Source: Edaphochlamys debaryana (taxonomy: Eukaryota; Chlorophyta; Chlorophyceae; Chlamydomonadales). Taken from it: a stretch of 64,000 bases of DNA. The DNA lies in contig JAEHOE010000031.1 of the NCBI GenBank assembly GCA_016858145.1, forward strand, positions 124,001 to 188,000. Direction: 5' to 3'. Under the pieces are notes generated by a model. The model saw only the letters and a list, made by a program, of their open reading frames with translations. It did no database searches and had not been told where the DNA came from. Of this stretch, positions 33,812 through 45,600 are shown in pieces (the first letter of the stretch is position 1; the number at the start of each line of letters is the position of its first letter). The position numbers were made by a program, and so were the translations under genes.

Positions 33812-36800
33812 ATGGAGGACGACAGCTCTGGGGAGTTAGCACTCCTGCGCGATAGCGCGCAGGAATGTTTGAGCAACCTGCCAGCCCGCGCGGGCGGCAG
33901 CGGCCAGCACAGCGGATCCGGAGCATCACGAGGTGTCGTTACACCGGCAGAAGCAGTGGAATCCGTGGACGGGCCTCAGGAAGGAGAGGTCGGTGAAAGC
34001 GGGACGGCGCCAGTGCATTGTCTCACCGACAAGAGTGCACGCGCGTGCACTCGCCAGCGCGCGGACGCCCACGCCGACAGCAACCACAAGCGGCAGAGGA
34101 TCGACAACGGATGGCTTGCCTCAGTTAACGGGGAGAACAACTCGCCAACGGGTCGGGCGCACGCAGCTGCCGTGGTGCAGGAGCCAACGGCGCAGGCGCA
34201 CACATCGCCAGTAGAGGAACCCAACCCGCGGCCAGGCCCCGAGCCTGGCCGGCCGCACTCCGGGGCCATCGCAGCAGACCCGGGCGAACAGGCCACACAG
34301 CGCCTGCCCTCCGACCCGGAAGCGCCTGCATGCGAGCAACCAGCTCCCGGCCTGCAGCCGCCCTGCACCAAGGAACCACAGACGGCCGCTGCCGTCACGG
34401 CAGGCCCGGACTCCGAGGCTGCCGCCCCGCTCACGGAATCCGCCGCAGCTGGAAACCCTGCCGCTGAGCCGTCCGCCGCGGCCGCCGACGGCGCGCCGTT
34501 GGCGGTTCCCGCGAGCACCACATCGGCGCTGGTAGCTCAGCTCACAACGCCCGCGGCCAATGAGACCGCCCAGGAGCAAGCCCAGGCCCAGGCCCAGGCT
34601 CAGGCCCAGGCCCAGGCCCAAGTTCAGGAGCAGGAGCCAGGCCCAGCTGAGGGCGCAGCACCAGCGCCTGCCACAGCGGAGGCGGCGCCAGCTCCGGCGG
34701 CGTCCGACGTGGAGCCGGCACCGGCGCCGCAGCCCGACGCGGCGGCCCCCGCGCTGCCGCCCATCTTCATGCCGGCGCTGTGCCAGATGATGCTCATGCA
34801 CATGCAGCGCGCGCAGCTGGTGGCGGCGACGCTGGCGGCGGAGAAGGGCGCCAAGGCGGCCGCCGCGCTCGAGCCGCCCGCGCTGACGGCGGCCAAGCAG
34901 ATGCAGGTGCGGCGCAGGGACGTCGGGTCCAGGGGTTGCAGCATGAATCAGGTTCAACGCAGCAGTAGGCGGGGTGCTGCTAGCCTTTTGTGTTCCTGTT
35001 GATCGCTCGATCTGGTGCAGATGAGCAGCTCAGCTCTCTGCGTGGGTTGCTTGCTGACCGTCTTCTCCTCCGCTTCTCTTCCGCTGCCTCCTCCGCTGCC
35101 TCCTCCTGGGCTGCAGGTGTTCGGCATGTCCGCCCCGCTGCTGCTGCAGGCGGCGGCGCACCTCATGGTGGTGGGGGCCATGCCGCCCAACCACTACATG
35201 GCCATACAGGTAAGGGCACCGACCACCGCACGCTGCGCTCATGGCACACAGAAACCGTCGACGCACTGAAATGCTGCACGTGCGTCGAGCCTTACGTGGT
35301 TTGCGAGCCGTTCTGTGTCCACAGCGGTGCAAGAAGAACATAACTTAAGAATCTTTCTCGTGCCCGCCGCCTTGCAGGCTGAGCTGGGCGCAAGCGCCGC
35401 GCTTGCCCCGGAGGCGGCAGCCGACGCGCTCCCGGCCCCTGCCCCAGCCACGGACGACCGCGCGGAGGCCACCCTGGTGGCCGGCGGCGCCAAGGCGGTC
35501 GCAGTCCCGGATGCCCTCCCGCTGGCGGCCGCGGGCATTCCGTCCCCATTCGCGACCCGCTGCGGGCAGGTGGCCCTGCAGGGCTCGGGCCCGGGCGCTG
35601 CCCCGAGCGTCAAGGCCGCACCGGCGCTGGCCGGTCCTGCTGCCGCCGCCGCTGCCGCCACCACGGCTCCTGCTGCCGGCGGCTCGGGTCCGCTACGTAC
35701 GGCTGCGTCTTTGGGGCCGGCTGGGTCGCTGATGACGACCACAACGCTCGGCGGCGAGGGCTCTTGGATGGGGCGCGGCTCGGGCCGGGCGCAGCAGCGG
35801 CTGGGCCTGGGCCGGCGGCTCTTCAACGCCATCGCCGACCAACTGCCCATTAGTAAGCGCTGGCCGCCGCGTGGCGCTTCACGTCCTGCAGTGCACAGAG
35901 GCCGGTCGCGCTGGCGTTGGCGTTCAAGGCATACTTGCTGCCAAGTGATCTTTGGCGCAAGCTGGTTTGGAATCTGCCACAGCAATTGCGGCATCGTCCA
36001 TACATTATGCCTGACATCGTTGCTCTCTTGGTTCCTCCCTCAGGCACGGAGCTGGACTGCGTGCTTCCGCCGGCGCACGGCTTCTCGGGCGTGCTCTACT
36101 CCACGCAGGGCAGCAAGGATGTGAGACCGCGCAAGACGGGCTCTGGAGTCCCTTGTTGCTAGTCAGTGCATAGCCAGGGGCCATTCCCACACTCCCACGT
36201 TGCATTGCTCGCTTATCGACATGGTTTGTTTTGCTTTCGCTGCTGCCCGGCAGGTGGGAGCGGGCATCTGGGATGGCGCGCTCTTCCGGGACCTGGGCCC
36301 CTACAGCTCACTGTCGGATGCAAAGCAGAGCGTGCGCGTATCGATCAACCTGCTGGCGGCGGCGCAGGCCGCCGCCGAGGCTGCCGACGGCCCCGCCACC
36401 GCCGCCGCCGCCGCCGCCGCCGGCCGCGTCCCGCTGCTGCCGCGGCCCAAGCCGCCGCCGGTGTCGGCGGCCGCAACGGCCGCCGCCAACGCTGCCGCGG
36501 CGGGCAGGGGCGCGGTCGCGGCGGCGGCGACGGCGGATCCGGATCCTTCGGACGTGGTGGAGGCTGCAGAGCAGCTGCTGCTGCTGCGACGGGAGGGCAG
36601 CAACCCGCCGTCGGGGTCTCCGCGGAAGTCGACGGCAGCTGGTGCCGCCGCCGACGGCGCCCAGCCGCCGACGCGGCGGCAGCGGCGCCAGACGCCTCCG
36701 CCAGAGGGACCTACCCGCGGCGCCGCTGCGGGCGCAGGCTTGGTGGTGCCGCTCGGGGCCGACGGGGTGCCGCCGCCGCTGCCGGCGGGCCTCCTGGCGG

Positions 36801-39737
36801 TCGACCCCGCGCTTGTCGACACCGGTGGCCTGCCGCCGTCTGGCGGCACCGCCAGCGCCGCGCAGCGGCGACAGATCCAGGCGCTGCTACAGCTGCAGCA
36901 GCAGGAGATCCGGGAGCGCCACCAGCGGCAGCAGCAGGCGCAGGCGCAGGGCCAGGCGCAGCCGACCAAGCAGGAGAAGACGGCGGCGGCCAAGGGGCCG
37001 ATGGCCATGCCGCCGGCGCAGGTGATGCGGCTGGGTCGGCCGCCGGCGGCCATGCCGCCGCCGCCGCCCGTGCCCCGCGCCCAGCCTGGCGCCCCCGGCC
37101 CCGCCTCCGGCGCCCGGCGGTCCCCGCTGTCTCGGGAGGTTGCCGTTGAGGTGTCGCCGCTGCCGCTGCCACTGCCACCGCCGGCTGGAGTGGCCCTCCC
37201 ACTGGGAGCCAGGGTCCCCGCCGCAGCCGCGGTGTCGGACTTGGGCCTGGTCGATCCCCTGCCTGTGTGGGACGGAGCGGCCCTGGCGGAGGAGCCTCTG
37301 GTGGTGTCCGGCAACGGAGGTGGGCGTGGGGTCCAGAGCGTGCGGCGGTACCGTTGTTGCGGGAAGCTTGGGTGTGGGAGGTGTTCTTGCTTGGTTGGGT
37401 AGGTGCATGCCTGGCTTCGGTCGTAGCTCTTGGAGCGTACTGGGCTGAGCGCACCTCCTCTTTTTGCATCCGCAGAGCCGGCGCTCCGAGGTGCGGCCAA
37501 GAAGCTGTCTTCACCTGGCGAAGGAGATGGAGCGGTGAGCCCTTGCGGACGTGGGGATGGGCGTGCCATGTTATCTGGGCATCCGGGCTTGCGCTAGGGG
37601 TGGGCTATTTGAGGTGGACGTGGTCGGGTCTTGGTCCCGGCTCACCCCAGCCGCACACAGTCCGCAGCCCCCGCCACCTCCCATATCCCCCATTTCACTC
37701 CTCACCTGCCCACCCCCGCCCCACCCGGCCCCCGCAGCTGAGCCCCGAGGCCCAGCTCCTGCTCCAGCGCCTGCTCACGGGCGACGCCCGACTGGAGGCC
37801 GCCGACCTGGCCCCCCTGGCCTCCCTGCGCTCCCACGTGGGCTCCCCCGCCCTGCTGGCATGCATCCGACAGCACGTGCCCCCGGGCGCCGAGGCTGAGG
37901 CCGAGGCGGCCATGGCCCTGGTCCAGCGGTTGGCGGCGGAGGCGCAGGAGGTGCTGGACGCGTCGTCGGGGGGCCCGCCGGCGCCGCCCGCGCCCGCGCC
38001 AGTGCAGGTGCAGGTGCAGCCGTTGGGTTCGGGCGGGGGCGCGGGCTTGGGGGGTGCGGGGATGGAGGAGGAGGACGGGTCGAGCAGGGCGCCGGCGGCG
38101 GTGAAGGCGCGGCCGCCGGCCACGCGGTCGCTGCCGCCGCCCAAGCGCCGGCTGGATCTGGATCTGGGCGGCGGCGCGGCGCTGGCGAAGGCTGCCGCCG
38201 TCGCCGAAGACGCTGAGGCCGGTCTTGAGGGCCGTCATGACATGGCCAGGGCCGGCTCGGGCAGGGTCATCCGCTTGGGGTTGGACCGGGAGGACGTGGC
38301 GGCCGCTGCCGGTGACGGCGACGATGCGGACTTGGGCGCGGCGGCGGGGCACATGCTCATGCTCGCGCCGGAGCAGCAGCAGCAGCTGCTCAGCTCGATC
38401 CAGAACCAGATCCAGAACCAGATCCAGGACCGGCTGCAGAGTCAGATCCAGGACCGGATGATCCAGAACCAGATCCAGGACAGGATCCACAGCCAGCTGC
38501 AGCGGCAGATCGAGGAGCGGCTGATCCAGCGCCAGCTGCAGGGTGCGGCGGCGGCGGCGGCGGCGGCGGAAGGCGCCCTTCTGGCTGAGGACGTCTGGCA
38601 GCCGCAAGACATGCCGCCGCCGCGGCGGCCGATGCTGCCGCCGCAGTGGCTCGACGACGACAGCGCCGCCGCCGCCGGCAGCGCCGCCCGCCTCGCCCAG
38701 CTTCAGGCGGACCTGCTCGAGCGCGCCGCCGCGGCCCGCGAGGAGGCCCTGTACGGCGCCGCCGCCGCCGCAGGTCGGCACCGCGCGGGGCTGCCGTACG
38801 GACTGCCGTACGCCGCCCGCGGGGGCGCGCCGCGCGGCCGGCCCGGCGCGCCGCCGCCGCCGATGCCGCTGCCGGGCATGGGTCTCAGCGACCTGGGCTT
38901 CCCCATGCACAGCGGCGGCTTCCCCGCACGGCCACCGCCGCATGGCCGGCAGCACAGCCCGCTCGCCCACGGCCTCTACCCCTACCCGAACCAGCCAGAC
39001 CACCTCATTGACGGCCCCGGCCTGGGCCGCCTCGCGCCGCCGCCCGGCTCCGGCCTCGACCCCAGCACGCGCAGCATGGGCCCGCCGCCGCCGGCTGGCA
39101 TGTTCTACGGCCTTCCGCGCGGCGGCGGGGGCGGCAGCAGTGGCGGCGGCGGCGGCGCCCGCGGCACGTCGTCCGGCGCCGACGGCGCCGCGCCGCTGAC
39201 GTCGTCCGTACGGAGCACGTCCATGCCCACGTACGGCGCCGCCGCGGCGGCGCGCAGCGCTCTGCTCACGATGCCGGGCACCGGTGGCCTCGTCTCGACG
39301 TCCAACAGCAGCGACAGCAGCGGCGCGCGGCTGGCGATGGCGGAGGCGGACGCCCTGTACGGCGACGCTGACGGCGCCGCCGTGGCGTCGCTGGGCAAGC
39401 GCCGCCGCCAGCCGTCGGTGACGCGGGAGTACTCGGCCGTCACCAGCCTCGTGGGCTTTGGCCTGCAGGAGGTGGGGCCCGGGCTGCAGGCGTGCAGGGA
39501 GGGGCACTGCGGGCGGGCCTGCGTGAAAGGGTTATGTGTTAGGAGAGTAGACGCAAGTGTGGGATGGTGGAGGGTGGGCAGGCCAGGCGCGGCAGGACGC
39601 ACGGCATTTCAGTTATTGGCTTCCTGTTGGCTTGCTAAGTTGCTTATTGCTGAGCGCCTACGCCCTCTTTCCGTTCCCCGCAGGCGCTGGCTATGGCGCG
39701 GCAGCAGCGCTCGCAGCAGCCGGACAAGCAGCTGTAG
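33812..39737 (+). CDS. Gene D: large Ala/Pro/Gln-rich protein with AP2-like motif
   Basis: Eight exons in phase: 33812-34906, 35117-35209, 35378-35852, 36044-36120, 36254-37319, 37476-37534, 37738-39471, 39684-39737; about 1550 residues. Sequence order: KRQRID nuclear-localisation-like motif; a Gln-Ala hexanucleotide repeat; a hydrophobic helix region (FMPALCQMMLMHMQRAQLV and MSAPLLLQAAAHLMVVGAM); a motif GFSGVLYSTQG..VGAGIWDG..FRDLGPYSSLSDAKQS that resembles an AP2/ERF domain (GV, W.A.I, LG.Y, DA); Gln-rich coiled coil (QIQALLQLQQQEIRERHQRQ); a helical leucine-rich segment after 37738; and a tract of IQNQ/IQDR repeats at 38395-38540. It may be a transcription factor or scaffold in the nucleus. 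The AP2 assignment is weak because the basic strand residues are missing. The frame is open upstream to 33695, so an earlier start is possible. Confidence 0.65.
34568..34630 (+). repeat. Hexanucleotide tandem repeat coding Gln-Ala
   Basis: About nine near-perfect copies of GCCCAG/GCTCAG give alternating Ala and Gln in gene D, then change to Gln-Val/Gln-Glu. Likely length-variable between strains. Confidence 0.7.
38395..38545 (+). repeat. Degenerate repeat coding IQNQ/IQDR
   Basis: Units of 12-24 bases built from cagatccag(a/g)acc(a/g)g encode about ten copies of QIQ followed by NQ, DR, SQ or ER. With leucine and isoleucine at steady spacing this should form a long amphipathic coiled coil in gene D. 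Confidence 0.65.
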
Positions 39738-42694
39738 GGACGCACAGCGGCCCAGGCTTCACGCGCATTCATCACCAGCTTTAAACAGACGTTTGGGGCC
39801 CATTACCGGTCACCATGGCCGCCCTCCCCTGCTGTATGACGCCCCGGCAGCCCCATACATCAGCTCTTCTCGCCAAGCCGGCGTGCCCTGCGCAAGGCAG
39901 GCCGCTTCAGAATATCGCGGTTGCCGTAATTGCGGCGACCGTTGACGGCTCAATGAAGGCTGGCGCAGGCTGGGCCAAGGAACCCCGTTGCCGGGGCGTC
40001 ATCTGAGGGTGACGCTAATGTATGCTGCGAGTAGCAGCTCGTACCACAGGCATCACGCCACGGCGCACTTGTATGCATCTGCCCATAGCGCAGAGGGCTG
40101 AGCAGCGGGAGGGGAGTGACCTACGTGATAGAGCACTGAGCAGGGGCCGCGGCTAGAGACTTGCTTGAACTGCCCGGCTTGTCCCGGCCTGCCCCGGCCA
40201 TCCTGTGTGGGCCTTGCGTGCGGGCTGCGGGGGAGCTGCGCGCCGGTGCCAGCCCCAGCAATTGAACGCATGAGGTTCAGTAGTTAGCACGGGTCCATGC
40301 ACATGGCCCTTCAGCGCATGATGTGCCCTGGCTTCCCGGGCCGGACCGGCCCTTAAAATGTTTGTCGCTGTGCCTGCTTTCAGCACTGCGGCTGCGTTTT
40401 GCAATTCGTTCACACACGGTTCTGCAGAACTTGAAGAACGCATGCCTGCATTCTCCCGATGCTTGGATGTAAGGAGCTACGGACGCAGGGGGGGAAGAAG
40501 GGGGGGAGAACGGGCGGGGGCGCCGTCGGCGGTTGCTGATTAAGAAGGTTGAGATGGCGGTACTGAATGGGGTTGTGCGGGTACGGGGGTACGCCGTCGG
40601 GTTACGGAGGTACGCCTTGGTGCCTGTTTCTGTTGGCGCGTCGGCATTGAGTTGGGCTGTGCTTATACACGACAGCTCTTTGGCTGAACCTGCTTGCTGC
40701 AAAGGCGCGTTTGAGATGAAGGTACTGGAATTGCTCAGTCAGGGCTCCGTCCCCCCAGAGCTCGGTTCGGGGCAAGCCGTTGTACTCCGAAAGGGGCCCC
40801 GGCTGCGCGCTGAGTTCATGAGTAGCTTGGGATTCAGGGGGTGTTGTCCTTGGGCCGCAGTTCCGCGGTCGTACTAGGGCCCGTTTTGTGTTCGCCCCAT
40901 GTGTGGGGCCTTGTGCTATTGGCGGCTTTGCAAATAGTAACTAACTAAGCTGTGTCTGATTTGGCGGCTCGCCAGGCTGCGCCCGCACTGCTGCGCCGTA
41001 CGATGCGGATTTGCGGGCAGTGCTTGAAGGCTGCTTCGTGCCATGGCTACGTGGGTATGCGGACCAACAAGGGTGTCTGTCCCTCCTCAGGCAGGACGCA
41101 GGCACACTAGGACCAAAAACGTTTCGCCCGGGCAGGGCCTGGCTAGGACAGTCCTCGTCGAAGCGATATTCCCTGGTGTGAAGCATCCTCAGGGCCTGCG
41201 GCGCAGGCGGGCTGTGGTCGGCTTGTTGGGGTGCGGGCCTGGTGGCGAGCGGGGGACACTGTGTTGTTTGCGTAGTGTGTTGTACAAGGGCTCTTGTTGG
41301 AGTGCCCTTGGCGGGCGTCGTGCGCTGTTTCACACTGTCTGGGCGTTCGGTTGTTGCAAGCGTCGCTTGGTTTCTTAGAGACCTCGCAAACGCAAGCCCC
41401 TTTTCAGGGTCCACCTTGGGCCTTATGAAGCGCAAACGGGGGCGGGCAGGTGTCCAGCTTGATACAACTGTCGTGTTTTTTTGTCGGGTGGACTTGTTGA
41501 AGGGGGGGCAGCTGTGCTGCGGTGGACCGGCAGGCTCGAGGGTCGGTGTTACGTTGCTTTGCGGGCGCAGTCGTAGGGGCTGCTGGGGCTGCCGCACTGT
41601 GGAGGCCGGAGAAGGCATGGAGCAGGAGGCGACGCGGGGTCCTTATAAGTCATGTCCGTGCGAATTGAATGGGGTGTGCGGTGTGCGAGACCAGTGTGGG
41701 GGGCCCGGACCTCGGATGGCCTGCTTGGCTTTGCTCAGGGCCGCTTTGTCTAGTAGTGGACGGGGCCTCAAGCTTCTCGAGGAGCCGGGGCGTAGGACTC
41801 GCAGTGACTAATTCATCGCCTCGTCGCTCGGATGGGGCCTGGGGTAATAGCCTTGTGTAGTGTCGGGGAAATGGGAAACGGGGACGAGGTGACGCGAAAA
41901 GCAAGGCCAGCAAAGGGCCATCCCAGGTTCGGTAGTGTCGGGGGGGGGCATGCGTGGCCATCCTAGATGCCCGTGGACGGCGGACCACAGGCAGCCGCGC
42001 CTGCTGGCGTGGTGAGCTGCGCCTCGCGGCACGTCCTGGGCTATGAATCTACCAGCGCGGCCACTTTCCGGGCTCAAAGAGGTCTCCCAATTTCGGCAGA
42101 TGCGGGATGGGGGGAAAGCGCATGGCCCGCAGTACACGGGCAATACGGCTGACCACCGCTGTGCCAGAGTTACCGGCGATGCTGGCGTTGCTGTTGCTAG
42201 AGGATCAGGCCCCTGCTGGCGGCAGTTCGCAGGGGGCACCCGTCACTTCGCTGCGAGCCCGCGGACGTATGCCTGCCACGGGGCACGGGGCCAACTCATG
42301 CCTCTGTTGTCACAGATCCGTGCACACGAGTGCACTGCGCAATGAGGTATAATTGTCACGTCAACGCACACCCTGGTACGTCACTTCGTCCCCGACAGGT
42401 AGGCCGGCCGGCCATGCATGCTGCGCGCCGTCACCTCGCTTTGTCCGGAACAACCGACAGCAACTGACGGCTTTAACCAGCAGCAGTAGCTACAGCCCTC
42501 AGCGCCTTCAAATGCATTCCCCCCATCCCCACCGCATCCTGCTTGCGTGCCCAACAGCACCCTTGCCTCTTTCAGCAAGCCGGACCCAGCTCCTAGCACC
42601 ATTGCACCGCGTCGCCCGAACGCTGCACCTGATTCCAATGCCTTATGCATTGTGCTGCACGGTCGGGCTAAGCTTTATTTGCATAGAGAAAGGC
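39738..42694. other. Gene-poor region between gene D and the metalloproteinase gene
   Basis: The two flanking genes converge here, so this should be mainly 3' region. Two long open frames overlap on opposite strands at 40941-41811 but neither shows splice structure, domains or the composition of the real genes nearby. The stretch 41240-41800 is G/T-rich on the plus strand. A TGTAA at about 40469 could serve gene D but is distant (about 730 bases). Confidence 0.4.
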
Positions 42695-45600
42695 CTACAG
42701 AAACCCCCGGGTGTTGTTCCGGCGGGGCCGCCGCCTGGGCGGGGGCCGAGGTGGTGGCCGTGGTGACGGCGGCTTGGGGCTGGGCGGCGGCGGCGGGGGA
42801 GGCGGCGGTGGCGGAGGGCTGGCCGTGCCGTCGCTTTCACCGGTGCAGTCTGGGTCCTCCGAGTCCTGCACACCATCACAGTCTGCGGCGGGATGCCAGG
42901 GAAGGAGCGGGAGCGAGTTGTGGTGCGAGGTAACATGCAAAGAGCGATGATGCGAGGGTGTTACATGGCCGCACTTCCGTCCGCCCGGGTTGCATTTGTC
43001 GAAGGCCAGGGGTTGATGCAAGGTGCAGCTCTCCGGGTGTGGCCCCCCAGCCAGAGGCGACTCACCGTCGTCGGCATCATTGTTGCATAGCTCCTCCGTG
43101 TCCTCCTTGGTGGTCGTCCCGTCCCATCTGGCGAGGACGGGGGCAGAAAGAGTTATATGATGCCACCCAGCTGGAGGCTGGAGGTTGGAGGTTGGGTATG
43201 CAGCCCCAGAGCCCCGCTTGGAGTAGTTCGGCCCACGCCGCGGACAATCCAAGCCAGGCCCCGTCGGGCCCACGGGCCCACAAGGGACAGGACGACGCGC
43301 GCTGCCCCTCACCTGCACAGCCGGAACGTGGCGCTCTGTGCGTCCTTGCTCACAATGACGATGCGGAGCAGGCCCGCATTCTTCAGCCTCTGCAGGGCCG
43401 CCAGGTTCGAAAGGCAAAAACGCAGCCTCTCAAGCTTCCGTCCGCCCGGCTCAACTAGTGACCCGGCTTCGCCATCGGCCCTCCCCCGAGCTTGTGCCCC
43501 AGCCTCGGCCCCTCGCCCGCCGCGCCCTCACGGCCACACGCAGCAGCCCGCTCCACACCCCGCCCCGGCCCGCACGCACGTCCGTCACCATCTGGGCCGC
43601 CCCCGCCCAGGCGGTGGCGGGGGCGTTGCGGAGCTGGAGCAGGGCGTAGTTGAGGGGGTTGTAGGTGAGCAGCCGGCGCACGGGCAGCGAGGCGTCAAAC
43701 AGGTCCAGCTCCGAGCTGCGGACGGGAAGGGAATGGAGAGGAGGGAGCGAGGGTGGAGCCGAGGGGTGCACGGTTGGGGTTGCGTGAGAGCTTGGAATGC
43801 AGGCCTGGGGCGGCTGGAGGGAGCTGCAGCTAGCAGCAACGGCTGGTGAAGCGGGTGCCAGAGCCATGGATACAATTACAGAGCGGGGCACGGATCTCTG
43901 GTGCGTCGCAGGCCCTGCACTCACTCTTCAGTCGTGTCGAGCAGGCTAAGCAGGTTGGTGGGCGTGTCGTACGGATCGATCCGGTGGTTGGCCGCCACGC
44001 CGTCGTACTGCGGAGGACACGCCCCATGCAGGAGGCAGATGCGGCGTGTGACGTCATGGAGGGAATGCTAGACTCGGTGACGTTAAAACCAGGTAGTCCC
44101 CCGGGTCTGAGTGGCCCGTACGGCCCCCGTCCACCAACCGCAGCGCCTGACTGCTTGCAGCTGTCCATGCGCGTGTGAATTGCGCACCTGGTGCACGGCC
44201 CCTCGCATGTTATAGTCGCTCTGGAGGCCGCTGTCGAAGCCGGGTACGACGCCCCGAGCGCGGTACGACACGAACACGCCGCGCTGAGGGAACCGGGAGC
44301 GTGGCAAAAGAGGACACCTGTCATCATAACATGCATGCAGGAACGTGCAAGTACTGTGCTTAGCTGGTGCCTCGGTACATGGCTGGCATGGTGGTCGGTT
44401 GGGTCACGGCTGCGCACCCACCGATCGGGCTACTGTGCTCGAGCTGGTGGGGAAGGCCCAGCGCGCGCCGGTGGCGTTGTAGATTGGGTAGTCGAAGAGT
44501 TGCACCCGCACGGCAACGTCGGTGCCATTACTAAAGGCGAGCGCTGGGAGCTTGTACTCGACGGATTGGCCTTCAGGGGCGTCGCAGTTTGGGCGAGGCG
44601 GGCGAGAGCTGTCAAGGCGCTACAAAGCCTGGCCCATACTACTTCCCACAGAACAGACAGCGGTGGCGGTGTTCCGAGGTCGAGTCCGCGGCAGTAGTCC
44701 GCATGTCATGAGAGGGAGCCCTTACTATGCCTCTGCAGTGTCAGCACCCCTATCCGGGCCCGCCTTTCCCTTCCCTGCCTCACCAAAGCCCATGTTCTCA
44801 AACACGAGGGTGTCCTTGAGAGCGGCCCAGCCTGCCTTCCAGGCCTGAGGAGAGGAGCCCAAGGGATTGCATTTGCACATGACACGTGCCTCTTGTTAGT
44901 CGCTCCCACACGGCTGCATAAACTACACGGTGCGCCGTACGGCGATACCTTGCCATGTGCGATGCCATGCCGTACAGCACACAATCACCTGAGGTGCGTT
45001 GGTGCACACGAGGCCGCCGGGCACCTCCCACGAGTCCGATCCCATCGCTGGATCAAGGTAGCCCATGGGATCCGATTCCTCGCCGTACGCGATGCTCTTG
45101 GTGGAGTCCAGAACCAAGCGGTTGCTGTGGTACAGGCCTGCGGGGTGCGTTGCGTGCGTGGAGGGGGAGGGAGGCGATAAGCACTGATGAGGGCAGACTT
45201 GAAAGTCGTGGTCTGGAAGGATTACTCGCCGGGCAGGAGTGAGGCATGGATTGTTTCTGTAAGCGCGGAATATTCTCGCAGCCCAAATACGACGCACCTG
45301 TGTTGTGCATCAACTCCTGTGGGAGACCGGTAGCAGGGACCCGGAGGCATACCGAGGGCGTGGTTAGAAGCGTGCGAGTCGACGTAACCCTACATTGCGG
45401 CACTCAGCCGCCTCTGCTTTCAACCCTGCTCCCCCGGTGCGGCCCTTGGCTTGCAGGCCCCACCTGGAATACAGTGGGAATGTCCAGCTCGTCCTGCAGT
45501 AAGGCAGCGGTAATGGTCTTAGTCACCGCTAGCCCCTACGGCCTCATGGCACTTTCCCTTCCCAACATTAGCGCCAGGTGCCCACCCTTACCAAGCCACA

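Noticed and set aside
37702..39507. 601-codon minus-strand frame
   Set aside because: Antisense shadow of gene D exon 37738-39471, whose phase and flanking splice sites fit on the plus strand.
40941..41811. Two overlapping long frames on opposite strands (225 and 189 codons)
   Set aside because: No domain, signal peptide, splice structure or codon pattern like the real genes; cannot both be coding. Left as unassigned.
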